Position numbers and translations under genes: made by a program. Under the pieces are notes generated by a model, which had not been told where the DNA came from, made no database searches, and saw nothing but the letters and a program-made list of their open reading frames with translations. From Candidatus Saccharibacteria bacterium (GTDB lineage Bacteria; Patescibacteriota; Saccharimonadia; Saccharimonadales; Saccharimonadaceae): a stretch of DNA of 64,000 nt. Positions 23,433-32,492 of this stretch are shown piece after piece (position 1 is the stretch's first letter; every line of letters starts with the position of its first letter). Where the stretch lies: contig JAEUQU010000002.1 of the NCBI GenBank assembly GCA_016789455.1, positions 558,001 to 622,000 on the forward strand, given 5' to 3'.

Positions 23433-25955
23433 ATGAGTAAGGGTCTCAAGAGGGGACTATTCGCATTGATGCTGCTGGCATCAATCTCGTTACAAACATT
23501 ACTAAGCGGGGAGGTGGCCGGCGCCGCCGCTGTCCATACCGACATGGGCAGCTACCGTCCGGAGTACATCTACGCGCATAAGGACGGCAGCTACAATGCC
23601 TCCATCTGTAGCGGCTCGTCGTCACCATGGACGTACAGCAAGACATACTCCGGCGCGCACGCCCATATCGACAGCGCCCAGCGCGACAACAACGCCGATT
23701 GGTGGGCACCGTCCTGCGACAACGTCGGCATGGGTGTGGGCCTGGACGACACGGTCTATGTATACGAAGTCAAAGAAGCCTATGGCAACTACCAGCGCCG
23801 CCTGGCGGCCTACCGCGGCAACACGCAGCTTTGGAGCCAGCCGTTCCAGGCGGAAGCCTGTCCGTCCGCCAGTACGGCCGAGGGCAAGCTGGCTGAGCTG
23901 TCATTCCCGACCATCGGTTATGATGGCATCGTCTATGTCTATGCCTACGCGCAGTCTGGCTGCTCATCGCCAGACAACCGGCTGTACGCCGTCAGCGCAC
24001 TGAACGGCCAGGCCATATCCAGTCTCGCGCTGCAGACCGGCAATCCGGCCAACGTCGGCCAGCCGCGGCAGTATGAGCACATCTTCCCTGGCGAAAACCA
24101 GGTTACTTTCCTGGATGGCACCACGGTGCGCACCGCCTCCATCGACAAGCAGAGCACAGCCGCCATCACCGATGACGAGCTTGTCGAGCAGGTCAGCAAG
24201 GCCGTCAACCTGGCGCACAGCACCAGCCAGTTCGTCATCCACGCCAGCGGTAATGCTGCAGGGTACGTGTACGCCATCCTGACGCCAGGGCCGCAGTCTG
24301 ACACCTACAACCCCAACGCCAACTGCACCGGCTCGGTCGAACTGGCCAAGGCGACGCCAGACACTTCCACGACCACCAAGTCGACCGTGCCGGTCAACAC
24401 CTGCGGTTTCGTGCCGGACGCTGTCACCATCGCACCGGATAACGGCGTGATCGTACTGGGCGCACAGCCCGGCGCCTGGGGTGCCTACGACGACATGCTG
24501 GTCAAATACTCCACCAGCGGTACTGTCGTCTACAACAAGGACCTCAACAACCTGAGTGGCGCCGGCTTTGCCACTGTCCGCCAGACCAGCCAGCCCGTGG
24601 TCGATAACAACGGCGTGGCCGTGGTCGTCTCCACCGCCGACGTGACGCAGTACAGCAACTCCGACCGCTACGTGGTGGTCCGCAAGATCGACACCAGCGG
24701 CAACAGCTCTATCGTCTATGCCTCTTCGGACGACTTCACCATGGATCCAAACGGCCAGGACAAGTTCGGCGCCAGCACCAAGTTGGATATCCAGAACGGT
24801 AAAGCCTACTTTGTCTCCTGCAAGCTCCAGTGGTACGCCAACCACTGCAGCAGCGCCAGCGATTCGTACGTCAGCGTCGTCGACTTGACCAACGTCATCG
24901 GCAACCGCTATCCTCGCTCTGAGCCGCTTTCCAGCTACAACTACACGGTCGTCGACATCGACACCGACGGGCTGAGCAAGTTCCACGAGGACCAGCAGGA
25001 GACCAGCGACTACCAGGCCGACTTTGACAGTGACGGCATCAACGACTACAAAGAATCCGAATGGTTTGCTGACCGGGTCGCGGCTTTCTGCAAGACGGAC
25101 GGCCAAAACAACATCGTCCGCTGCGCACCGCCGGACCCCAAGCAAAAGGACCTGTATGTACAGATCGACTGGGTCGTGGATAATAACCAGTACTCCACCC
25201 AGCCGACTGCCAACCAGCTGATGCCGGTCATCCTGGCCTTCCGGGCACAGGGTATCGAAGCTCACTTCGACATCGGCCAGAGCAATGGCAACAACGACCA
25301 GGTCAATCCTGGCGACGATGTGGCGGACTTTGGCGGCGGCAACGCCCTCAAGTATGTGAGCGATGTCATCGACCTTGACAGCAGCAGCCTCTCCGTCCAC
25401 GACTACAAGCTGGGCAGTACCACCTTCGATACGCCGTCCAACTTTGACAGCGCCAAGCGCCACAACATCTGGCGTTACATGATCTTCAGTAAAGCCCTGC
25501 CAGGCATCGATGTTACCGGCGCCGCGCTACCCGGCGACGACGATGTGCTTATCGGCTACAAGACGCTCAAGGACCTGGCAGGCAACGACTTTGACCTGCA
25601 CCTTGGCAAGGCGGTGATGCACGAGCTGGGACATGGCCTGTGCCTCTCATCAGCCCAGCGCTATGAGGCTCAGGACAGCAGCTGCGTCTACAGCAAGGTG
25701 GACGACCAGACCCCGGTCGACTTGGAAGAGCATGACGGCTATTACGGCATCATGAACTACACCGTCACGGGCAGCAGCGAGCCGCTCTCGGCCGTCAGCT
25801 ACTCCGGCGGCACCTACAGCAACGATCACGACGACTGGGCCGCAGTAGAGAAGGGACTGGATGACTTCAGCCAGGCCAAACCGCTCTACGACATCAACCT
25901 GGATGGAGTGATGGACGCGAACCAGAATTGTCAGCTGACTATTATCTGCCAATAG
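23433..25955 (+). CDS. Secreted zinc metalloprotease with propeller-like N-terminus
   Basis: 840 residues. A signal peptide (hydrophobic about 9-30) is followed by a ~450-residue region of repeated SFPTIGYDGIVYVYA-type strands typical of PQQ/pyrrolo-quinoline-like propellers. Next is a calcium-binding thrombospondin-type-3-like stretch (DIDTDGLSKFHEDQ, DFDSDGINDYKE) and a peptidase domain with VMHELGHGLCL (His730, Glu731, His734) and a Met-turn candidate YGIMNYT. The Cys-containing extended motif differs from the classical HExxHxxGxxH. AAGGGG lies before the ATG. Probably degrades or processes proteins outside the cell, for instance on a host surface. Confidence 0.8.
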   Translation: MSKGLKRGLFALMLLASISLQTLLSGEVAGAAAVHTDMGSYRPEYIYAHKDGSYNASICSGSSSPWTYSKTYSGAHAHIDSAQRDNNADWWAPSCDNVGMGVGLDDTVYVYEVKEAYGNYQRRLAAYRGNTQLWSQPFQAEACPSASTAEGKLAELSFPTIGYDGIVYVYAYAQSGCSSPDNRLYAVSALNGQAISSLALQTGNPANVGQPRQYEHIFPGENQVTFLDGTTVRTASIDKQSTAAITDDELVEQVSKAVNLAHSTSQFVIHASGNAAGYVYAILTPGPQSDTYNPNANCTGSVELAKATPDTSTTTKSTVPVNTCGFVPDAVTIAPDNGVIVLGAQPGAWGAYDDMLVKYSTSGTVVYNKDLNNLSGAGFATVRQTSQPVVDNNGVAVVVSTADVTQYSNSDRYVVVRKIDTSGNSSIVYASSDDFTMDPNGQDKFGASTKLDIQNGKAYFVSCKLQWYANHCSSASDSYVSVVDLTNVIGNRYPRSEPLSSYNYTVVDIDTDGLSKFHEDQQETSDYQADFDSDGINDYKESEWFADRVAAFCKTDGQNNIVRCAPPDPKQKDLYVQIDWVVDNNQYSTQPTANQLMPVILAFRAQGIEAHFDIGQSNGNNDQVNPGDDVADFGGGNALKYVSDVIDLDSSSLSVHDYKLGSTTFDTPSNFDSAKRHNIWRYMIFSKALPGIDVTGAALPGDDDVLIGYKTLKDLAGNDFDLHLGKAVMHELGHGLCLSSAQRYEAQDSSCVYSKVDDQTPVDLEEHDGYYGIMNYTVTGSSEPLSAVSYSGGTYSNDHDDWAAVEKGLDDFSQAKPLYDINLDGVMDANQNCQLTIICQ

Positions 25956-25977
25956 GCAACGCAGCGGCACGACACAC

Positions 25978-26001
25978 AAAAGGGGCATATGCGCCCCTTT
26001 T
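25978..26001. terminator. Bidirectional terminator
   Basis: AAAAGGGGC / GCCCCTTTT with a 6-base loop, T-rich on both strands, between the convergent metalloprotease and pilin genes. Confidence 0.9.
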
Positions 26002-26019
26002 GTTATTTGGCCGGTGTCC

Positions 26020-26673
26020 TCACAGCCGATCCGGCGGCGTCAACGGCACCCAGCACCGGATGCCATTATCCAGCACCTCACTGGGGGTGTGGTCGTAGGT
26101 GGTGAGGTTGGGGCGTTCGCTGTACTTGACGACAGGGCCGATGGGACAGGTGGTGGCCTGCTTGCTAAGGGTGTACCAGAGGAACCAGTCGTAGTTGACG
26201 CCGTTAAGCGTCACCGTGCCGGCGGCGCCCATATTATCAATGGCCACACCAGCCACGGCATAGTTGCCAAAATAGTAGGGCCGGGGGCTCGGGGCACCCG
26301 GGTTCGAGCCGAAGTACTGCGCCAGTTCATTGATGACGAACGGCTTTTCACTCAGCAGCGGCGCCTTCGGTGCGACGTTCCAAGCGATACACTGGCCGGG
26401 CGTACCATCGCCATCCAGGTCAGGATAGCCCGACCCAAGGCAGGAAGGGATATTAGGCGGATAAATGCCGCGCTCCGTGGCATAGGCCGTCAACGCCTTG
26501 CGGTACGATTCAGTGAATGACAGCGTCTGGGCATCGCTGGCCCTTTCCTGTGCGCCGCGTAACGAACTGATGGCGATCAGCGCCAGAATGGCGATGACAA
26601 TAATGACAATCAGCAGTTCGACGATAGTGAAACCGTAACGCCGGCTCCGGCGGGCGGAAGTGTGTATGTTCAT
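26020..26673 (-). CDS. Type IV pilin-like protein (1)
   Basis: 217 residues. A class III leader RRSRRYG/FTIVELLIVIIVIAILALIAI gives prepilin-peptidase cleavage after Gly14 with Glu5 of the mature chain, followed by the conserved N-terminal helix. The globular part has four Cys and the segment DLDGDGTPGQC, a possible calcium loop. It is followed upstream by a second pilin gene in the same direction. A role in attachment or motility is expected. Confidence 0.9.
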   Translation of the reverse strand: MNIHTSARRSRRYGFTIVELLIVIIVIAILALIAISSLRGAQERASDAQTLSFTESYRKALTAYATERGIYPPNIPSCLGSGYPDLDGDGTPGQCIAWNVAPKAPLLSEKPFVINELAQYFGSNPGAPSPRPYYFGNYAVAGVAIDNMGAAGTVTLNGVNYDWFLWYTLSKQATTCPIGPVVKYSERPNLTTYDHTPSEVLDNGIRCWVPLTPPDRL

Positions 26674-26725
26674 GCTTATGCTACCTTAGACATATCATAC
26701 CAGTGAAAGGTGATCCGTGCCAATG

Positions 26726-27367
26726 CTAGAGCCGCGTGGGGTTGGGGAGGGCGATCATGCAGTAGCGGATGCCGTTTTCCTCGTACGTATAGCCGCCGGC
26801 CGGCGTCGTAGCGGAGAACTGAGGCCAGTTGACATCGGTCACCACCTTGCCGAAGCTGCAGTTGCCGGGCGGCTCGATGAAGTAGTTCATATACCAGGGA
26901 TGGTACTGCCCGTCCAATGTCCCGCCGGTCGGCGCCCAGTACTGGACGCCCATCTGGTCCTCGTTGGACGTGTTCCGGACAACCAGCGGCACATTAGGAG
27001 CCGTGATATCAACATAGGCCCTGATGGCATTATTGAATGTCGTGTCGGTGGAGATATGCGCGGTGCCGCCCGTCCATTTGCAGTCATAGCGGCCATCGCC
27101 GTTGACATCATTAGTGCCGCTGCCCAGACAGAAGTAATTGACGCCGGAGGGCGGATAGGAGCCGTTGACCGTGGCATAACTTACCATAGCCCTATAGTAG
27201 GCTTGCGCCATGGACGTACTCTGGCGGTTGCGGGCGGCCTTTTGCGAAGTAGAGAAGGAATTGACGGCAATGACCGCTAGGATGCCGATGATTATAATCA
27301 CTATCAGCAGCTCAACGATGGTAAACCCATCACGCCGCCCACCGATACTGGGTATTTTTATGTTCAT
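26726..27367 (-). CDS. Type IV pilin-like protein (2)
   Basis: 213 residues from the ATG at 27367. Leader GGRRDG/FTIVELLIVIIIIGILAVIAV with mature Glu5, then a globular domain with GTNDVNGDGRYDC, matching the Cys/Asp loop of the neighbouring pilin. The two are tandem paralogues and may be major and minor subunits of one fibre. Assembly genes (pilB, pilC, pilD) are not in the window. Confidence 0.9.
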   Translation of the reverse strand: MNIKIPSIGGRRDGFTIVELLIVIIIIGILAVIAVNSFSTSQKAARNRQSTSMAQAYYRAMVSYATVNGSYPPSGVNYFCLGSGTNDVNGDGRYDCKWTGGTAHISTDTTFNNAIRAYVDITAPNVPLVVRNTSNEDQMGVQYWAPTGGTLDGQYHPWYMNYFIEPPGNCSFGKVVTDVNWPQFSATTPAGGYTYEENGIRYCMIALPNPTRL

Positions 27368-27534
27368 ACAGTATGCCTTATGGCCTATTTTATACCGCTT
27401 ATGACAAAGCGCCAAACGCTTGAGTTTCTTCCTGCTTCATGCAGCACTACCGGCACGGTATCAACAAGTACATTATATATATTATAGCACAAATTATAAT
27501 TTTTGTCTATGATTTGCATCACAGCCGGGAGCGG

Positions 27535-29139
27535 CTAAAGGACGTCGTCCTGTTTCTCCCGCAAAAACGCCAGCCACTGCTCGTACAGGCGCAGCAGGGT
27601 CTTGAGCGGAGCCTCAATGATGAAATCAAGCACAATGATGAAGATATTGACCTTGCTGTAGCGGCTGCTCAGCCACTGGCCTAACCGGATGAACGGCGTG
27701 AAGATGACGCTGGCCAAAGCATCCAAAGTGGTGCCTTGTTCAATGACGCGCAACTCACGCACCGACTGTGAGATGCGGTAGCCAAAGAAGCTGACGGTGG
27801 AAAGGAAGATAAAGAAGATGACGGCGCTGGCGGCGTTGTAGCCGATACGGTACAGAATCCAGGTGATACCGGCCAGTAGCGCCAGCGTCACCAGGCCATA
27901 TAGCACATTGAAGCCGGTCGATGTCTTTTCGTGCTTGCCACGCGGCAGCCGGTAATGCAGCTTGCCGCCATACAATGTAGCGCGCAAGTCGCGGACGATG
28001 CGGTCGGTGTTGCGGTAGTCAGGCGTCTTAATAGTCAAACCAAGGAACAGCATATAAAGTGGCGGGAAGAGCAGGTTGATAAGCAGCGGCACCGGGTGCA
28101 GCTCGCCGTAGACGTAGAGGTCGTACGGCACCTCCAGCGCCAGGCCGACGATCATCTTGGTGATAAGCAAGAAGATGATGGCCCGGATGACCGAGCTGCG
28201 CAGCCGTTTCTTGACGCGCTTGTATTGGACGGCAGCCACCTCCTCCGCCTTATGTAGCAGCTTGGCCGGCTGGGTCAGCAGCGGCACCGGATCCTTAAGC
28301 TCCTGCAGGGTGGAGTGCAGGATGATGTAGGGCGCGATGTTCTGGCGGGCCAGCTTGTTCATCTGGTAGGAATCGTCGCCGTAGAGCACGGAGTTCAGGA
28401 ACTTGAAAAAATCGGGCAGGCGGGCGGCGGCGGCCTCGATGCTGCGGTCATCGCGGTGCCACTGCACGAACTGGTTATTGAACATGTAGAAGCTGATGGT
28501 CGCCTCGTCAGACTTCAGCAGCGCCCGGTGTACGGCGGCGTACAGGGCGGCGGCGCGGGCCTCGCTCAGCGGCTGGGATGTCTCCAGGTTGCCATACAGG
28601 GAATGAAAGGTGAAATTGATCAGGGCGGTCTGCTGGGGGTTGGGCAAGAGCATGTTCTGCAGATCCGCAGAGGCGATATCGATGATGCGCGAGACGTAGC
28701 GGCCTTGCCGGCCGTGCTGGCCGACCCGGGCGTTAAGCTGCTGGTAGGCGACGAGCCGGCGGTTCAGGCCGTCCACCAGGCTTTCCTGGACGCTGCTGTT
28801 GGCGAGATACCTGGTCTTGGTCAGCTCGCGTACCAGCTCGTAGCCGGTGTTGCTGGTGGCGACATCCTCTTCGAAGTGGCGGTTAAGGAAGCGGCCGATG
28901 GAACTGCGCATCAGCAGGTGTTGCTCCTGGTATTCGACGGCGTTGCGCAGCTGTTCGTACGCCCAGTAGGCGTTGTCGGCGGTGTCCGGGATACGGACAA
29001 GATCGTCAGTCTCGGGGACCGGCACGGCGGCCTGCTGCAGGGCCTGCAGCAGCTGGGCGGCCGGGCGCGTCAAAGAATCGCCGGCGGCATCAATAGGGTG
29101 CGATGGACTAGGAGTGGCTGTCATAGGGGTAATCTTCAT
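27535..29139 (-). CDS. Large conserved membrane protein, function unknown
   Basis: 534 residues from the ATG at 29139 (a second ATG at 29124 is possible). The N-terminal ~290 residues are soluble and helical, without a known motif. The C-terminal half has about six membrane helices, including AIIFLLITKMIVGLALEVPYD and LLFPPLYMLFLGLTI. TAGAAT lies directly upstream of the first ATG. It stands upstream of the pilin pair in the same direction with a 167-base gap. I do not recognise the family. Confidence 0.75.
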   Translation of the reverse strand: MKITPMTATPSPSHPIDAAGDSLTRPAAQLLQALQQAAVPVPETDDLVRIPDTADNAYWAYEQLRNAVEYQEQHLLMRSSIGRFLNRHFEEDVATSNTGYELVRELTKTRYLANSSVQESLVDGLNRRLVAYQQLNARVGQHGRQGRYVSRIIDIASADLQNMLLPNPQQTALINFTFHSLYGNLETSQPLSEARAAALYAAVHRALLKSDEATISFYMFNNQFVQWHRDDRSIEAAAARLPDFFKFLNSVLYGDDSYQMNKLARQNIAPYIILHSTLQELKDPVPLLTQPAKLLHKAEEVAAVQYKRVKKRLRSSVIRAIIFLLITKMIVGLALEVPYDLYVYGELHPVPLLINLLFPPLYMLFLGLTIKTPDYRNTDRIVRDLRATLYGGKLHYRLPRGKHEKTSTGFNVLYGLVTLALLAGITWILYRIGYNAASAVIFFIFLSTVSFFGYRISQSVRELRVIEQGTTLDALASVIFTPFIRLGQWLSSRYSKVNIFIIVLDFIIEAPLKTLLRLYEQWLAFLREKQDDVL

Positions 29140-29526
29140 ACATTCTACCGCACCCGGCTGGATTCGCCTAACAGATAGAAATACGGTCAACTGCCGGGTT
29201 TGTCAACACTTACATTTGGCACCATTAGCGTTATAATAAAGGCAGTCATGTGAGTACTGGGGAGCGGCTACGGCAGCAATGCCTTATGCCACGCCACTTT
29301 TCACTTACAGACGTACATCAAAAGAGGCATACACACTGGCGGACCGGTTCACGCTTCCTATCTGGAGGCGCGGCGAGCAAAGCGTCACTGTTTTCTTCCA
29401 TATCTGGCTTCCAGGTAAACAAGTGTTCGCGATAACGGTCGCGATGCTCTTTCCATGGTAAGCCCTCCAAAAAAATCCGTTGCAAGTACCAAAGGTACAA
29501 GCTAAATGATTTAAGGAGAATAAGAT
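29140..29526. other. Intergenic region of about 390 bases
   Basis: TATAAT at 29231-29236 and several short frames (up to 61 codons, both strands) occur. On the minus strand a 23-codon frame starts at an ATG with GGAGG upstream near 29457. None has clear coding character. The segment may be a decayed gene or a small-RNA locus; I can support nothing specific. Confidence 0.35.
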
Positions 29527-29784
29527 ATGACAAAATCAATCATTAATGAAGACGTCACTGTGACCGCCCTGTACTTCGCCCGTGGCGATAGCCGTCGTAG
29601 CTATCCCAAGCGCATCGAGTACGATGGCGACACTGTGAATTTTGTCGAGTCAGGCCTGCAGTGCCTGGTGCGCCGGGGGAAGGAGGTGGTTCGCATCTTC
29701 ACCATGAGCGATGGCAATACTCAGTACCGTCTGCGTTGTGACGAAGCTCACGCGCGTTGGACGCTGCTGAGCATCGCCCGCTAG
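29527..29784 (+). CDS. Small orphan protein (85 aa)
   Basis: Start ATG with AAGGAG eight bases upstream. The chain is a compact, beta-rich sequence (VTVTALYFARGDSRRSYPKRIEYDGDTVNFVESGLQ) with a basic character, suggesting a small single domain of the nucleotide- or nucleic-acid-binding kind. An intrinsic terminator follows. It is the first of two orphan cassettes in this gap. Family unknown. Confidence 0.7.
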   Translation: MTKSIINEDVTVTALYFARGDSRRSYPKRIEYDGDTVNFVESGLQCLVRRGKEVVRIFTMSDGNTQYRLRCDEAHARWTLLSIAR

Positions 29785-29808
29785 GTACACTAATCATGCA
29801 GGGAGAGG

Positions 29809-29838
29809 CCGCCGGAGGCAGTGATGCACCGGCGGTTT
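29809..29838 (+). terminator. Terminator of the 85-aa gene
   Basis: CCGCCGG / CCGGCGG stem with a 13-base loop and TTT. Confidence 0.7.
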
Positions 29839-29935
29839 CTTATTGGCATGGGGAATATTGCTTTATTATTACTAATATTTTATAATTTCGAGGCCCTATT
29901 GTCTTCCGCCGTTGACGGCGGAGAGGAGTAAGTGC

Positions 29936-30325
29936 ATGTCGCGACAGCACGAGATCGTCGAAGGCGTCATCGCCGCCTTCCTGACCGTGACCGACGACCA
30001 GGTCACGGTGATGCGGGATGAGTTCTACCACACCCCGGTAGTGGAAGCGGCCCGGCGCACCGTCCTGATGGCATCGGACTTCTGGTTCTGGCGTCTGGGC
30101 GAGGGGCTGCACCCGCGCAGCCAGATCTTCAGTGAACCCAACCGGCGCGAGATGATCCTGCCGCTGGTGCACTGCATGGCGGCCTTCGTGCTGCTGCAGA
30201 GCGGGCCGAACGATCCGATGGTCGTCCAGGCCTGCCGCCTGGTGATCGGGCCGCTGCGGCGGATTCTGGAGCCCGAGCAGCTGGCCGCCCTGCACTTCGG
30301 CGAGGTCTGGGCCGGACGGGTCTGA
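29936..30325 (+). CDS. Orphan helical protein (129 aa)
   Basis: ATG at 29936 with GGAGAGGAG eight bases upstream; a longer frame from 29912 is unsupported. The protein is predicted alpha-helical with amphipathic segments, no membrane helix and one Cys (VHCMAAFVLLQSG). It has the hallmarks of the accessory cassettes: AT-rich upstream DNA, a strong ribosome site and a long downstream hairpin. Function unknown. Confidence 0.7.
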   Translation: MSRQHEIVEGVIAAFLTVTDDQVTVMRDEFYHTPVVEAARRTVLMASDFWFWRLGEGLHPRSQIFSEPNRREMILPLVHCMAAFVLLQSGPNDPMVVQACRLVIGPLRRILEPEQLAALHFGEVWAGRV

Positions 30326-30343
30326 CCCGGCGCGGCGCGAAAA

Positions 30344-30395
30344 CCGCGTCACCCCGCACTTCCGGAAGGGAGGAGCGGGGTGACGCGGCGTTTTT
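30344..30395 (+). terminator. Strong terminator of the 129-aa gene
   Basis: A 14-bp perfect stem CCGCGTCACCCCGC / GCGGGGTGACGCGG with a 17-base loop, then CG and TTTTT. Confidence 0.9.
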
Positions 30396-30405
30396 ATTTT
30401 GAATG

Positions 30406-31251
30406 CTAGTACTGCTGATTGCCGTAGAGCACCAAAATGTTCTCAAAGTCGATCTTGTCCGGTTCGGGGCTGACTTCCTCGCCAGTGTCCTGATACATCA
30501 GCAGCCCTTCGGTAGCACGATGGCGAAGACCGATGGCATGGCCGTATTCATGGACGGTGGTCACCAGCCGGCTGTTGACGCCTTCCTGATTCAGTACGTC
30601 CGTAAAGAGCTGGATATGGCTGCCGACCCGGTATTCGCCCTCTTCCGTACCGGTGTGCTCACCGTCGGTGTCGCCACCGCCTGCGTTTTCGGAGCTGACC
30701 GTCACGCAGTAGGCATTGGCCGGGCAGGTTGCCACGGCCCGCGCGTCGATGCAGACGCTGCGGCTCCAATAGACAGCGGCCTTCTTGATGTATTCGACGT
30801 GCTCAGGAATGGCGCCGGTAGTCTCGAAGTAAAAGGTGGTCTCGGGACCGGTCCGCCGCCAAGGGGTATCCTCGTCCGTGAGGTCCTGGTCCTGCAGCTC
30901 GAGTCCGGCCGGCGTGGCACAGGAGGTGGCGCCCGAAAGGTCGGCATTAGGATGAGCGCCAGGCGTGCCGCCATCATCGCCACCGCCGTCATCACCGCCG
31001 CCGGACGGGGGCAGGGCACCAAAACGCAGGGCTCCCGACTGTGACGCATCAGGTACATCGGCAGCACCCAGTTTTTCCGCCAGTCCGGACAGTACGGCGT
31101 TTTCCGCTTCGACGAAGGCCGACGCGGCCGCACCAAAAGAGGTGCGGATATGCTGCTGGGTCAGAGCGACCGCGCCGACGATAACGACAGCGATAAAAAT
31201 GTTGAGCGGGCGGGTGAGGATACGGCGACGGACCGATGGAATGGAGCGCAT
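30406..31251 (-). CDS. Anchored matrixin-like zinc metalloprotease
   Basis: 281 residues from the ATG at 31251. An N-terminal membrane anchor (about 17-32) precedes a Gly/Asp-rich linker (82-100) and a compact metzincin domain with HEYGHAIGLRH (His234, Glu235, His238, His244) and Met252 as the Met-turn. Four Cys may form disulfides. It is expected to cleave proteins outside the membrane. TATATAAAAGG just upstream is the probable promoter. It is a different family from the 23433 protease. Confidence 0.87.
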   Translation of the reverse strand: MRSIPSVRRRILTRPLNIFIAVVIVGAVALTQQHIRTSFGAAASAFVEAENAVLSGLAEKLGAADVPDASQSGALRFGALPPSGGGDDGGGDDGGTPGAHPNADLSGATSCATPAGLELQDQDLTDEDTPWRRTGPETTFYFETTGAIPEHVEYIKKAAVYWSRSVCIDARAVATCPANAYCVTVSSENAGGGDTDGEHTGTEEGEYRVGSHIQLFTDVLNQEGVNSRLVTTVHEYGHAIGLRHRATEGLLMYQDTGEEVSPEPDKIDFENILVLYGNQQY

Positions 31252-31324
31252 GCTTGTTTTGCCTTTTATATACCGCTCATTATGGCGGCCGGAAACTGCC
31301 ACGTCAACCAAGCCGCATATCGAA

Positions 31325-31349
31325 ATACCGCCGGCAGAACCGGCGGTAT
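31325..31349 (-). terminator. Hairpin after the flavin reductase gene
   Basis: Perfect 10-bp stem ATACCGCCGG / CCGGCGGTAT with a 5-base loop; the following minus-strand bases are only moderately T-rich. Confidence 0.6.
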
Positions 31350-31370
31350 CAGGAGCAGGCACTGATGTGC

Positions 31371-31958
31371 TTACTGCGTGGCGGCCAAGGCTTCGCGGGC
31401 GGGCTTCATGGTCTTGGCCCAGAAGATGTTGGCATCCACGATGGCGTCCGCCAATTTCTCGTCGCTTTCGCTGAACTTGTACTGCCCCTTGTCGTCAAGA
31501 TTGCCGTAATAGTGCGGCAACAGCAGCTGGTCGCGCAGGTCATACATGCGGACTTCCGCAGCCACCTGGCGCAGGTGTTCGACGGCACGGGCACCGCCGG
31601 CGGCCGAACCGTAGCTGACAAATGAGGCCGGCTTGTACCCCCACTCGTGCCATGAGAAGTCGATGGCATTCTTAAGGACGGCGGAGTACGAATGGTTGTA
31701 CTCGGCCACGATGAAGATGAAGCCGTCATAGCCGGCGACCTGCTGCTGCCAGGCAAGCGAATGCTCGTTGACGGACGGTGCCATGGCGGGCGAGACCGGT
31801 TCGTCAAAGAAGGGCAGGTCAACCTCTTTGAGGTCGACGAGGGTGAAGTCCGCTTTGTCGCCGAACTGGGCGCGGGCGCGGTCGTAGATCCATTGGCCCG
31901 GCTGGACGCTGAAGCGGCTAGGGCGTGATGAACCAAGAATAATAGCAATGTTTACCAT
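31371..31958 (-). CDS. NAD(P)H-dependent FMN reductase
   Basis: Flavodoxin-like enzyme of 195 residues. LGSSRPSR is the phosphate-binding loop and IVAEYNHSYSAVLKNAIDF is the signature of the NADPH-dependent FMN reductase/quinone reductase family. Expected to reduce FMN, quinones or azo compounds. An HxlR-type regulator is encoded 51 bases upstream in the same direction, a frequent arrangement for electrophile-responsive reductases. Confidence 0.9.
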   Translation of the reverse strand: MVNIAIILGSSRPSRFSVQPGQWIYDRARAQFGDKADFTLVDLKEVDLPFFDEPVSPAMAPSVNEHSLAWQQQVAGYDGFIFIVAEYNHSYSAVLKNAIDFSWHEWGYKPASFVSYGSAAGGARAVEHLRQVAAEVRMYDLRDQLLLPHYYGNLDDKGQYKFSESDEKLADAIVDANIFWAKTMKPAREALAATQ

Positions 31959-32009
31959 GTGTGGTGTCTCCTTTTAGGGTGAGTGGCAAGGAGAATCGTA
32001 GCAAAGTCG

Positions 32010-32333
32010 TCAGGCGGCGGCGTACTCGGCGCTCCAACGTTCCAGCGCCTCAATGACCGGCAATAATGCCTCGCCTTTGGGTGTCAGGCTGTATTCGACG
32101 CGGGTCGGCACTTCGGCGAAGACCTGCTTATCGATGATGCCGCAGTCCTGCAGCTTATCCAGCCGGGCGGACAGGGTCCGGGGGCAGATGCCACTGACCT
32201 TGTCCTGCAGGCCGTTGAAACGGCTGGCGCTGCCACCCGAAAGCGTATGGATGATCTGCAGACTCCATTTGTCGCCGACCAGGCACGAGGCCTGTGCGAA
32301 ACTATCGCCACAATTCTCTTGTATACTATGCAT
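32010..32333 (-). CDS. HxlR-family transcriptional regulator
   Basis: 107-residue winged-helix protein with the family pattern LVGDKWSLQIIHTLSGGSASRFNGLQDKVSGICPRTLSARLDKL. Cys8, Cys17 and Cys49 are candidates for redox or electrophile sensing as in YodB/HypR. The start codon lies inside a 14-bp palindrome and next to a second inverted repeat, so the gene is probably autoregulated and also controls the downstream FMN reductase. Confidence 0.9.
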   Translation of the reverse strand: MHSIQENCGDSFAQASCLVGDKWSLQIIHTLSGGSASRFNGLQDKVSGICPRTLSARLDKLQDCGIIDKQVFAEVPTRVEYSLTPKGEALLPVIEALERWSAEYAAA

Positions 32334-32354
32334 AGTAACTATATTTTATATAGT
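32324..32354 (-). promoter_or_regulatory. Double palindromic operator over the hxlR start
   Basis: TACTATGCATAGTA (32324-32337, perfect 14-bp palindrome containing the start codon) abuts ACTATATTTTATATAGT (32338-32354, arms of six or more bases). Both use ACTAT/ATAGT half-sites and cover the AT-rich promoter. Confidence 0.7.
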
Positions 32355-32492
32355 GCATCGGTTGCTGTCAACCAACGACGTCACTTTCCTTTATACATTG
32401 CTAACGGCAGCGATGCGGAGTGCACCGCTGTCACGATCCCGTCCCACGCAGGATATCCAGCTTAAAGTATACCGCATGGGCGGAAAGTATGC

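Noticed and set aside
29250-29461. Short plus-strand frames of 60-61 codons
   Set aside because: Two overlapping frames have no ribosome site, no hydrophobic or domain pattern, and fail to use the TATAAT upstream sensibly.
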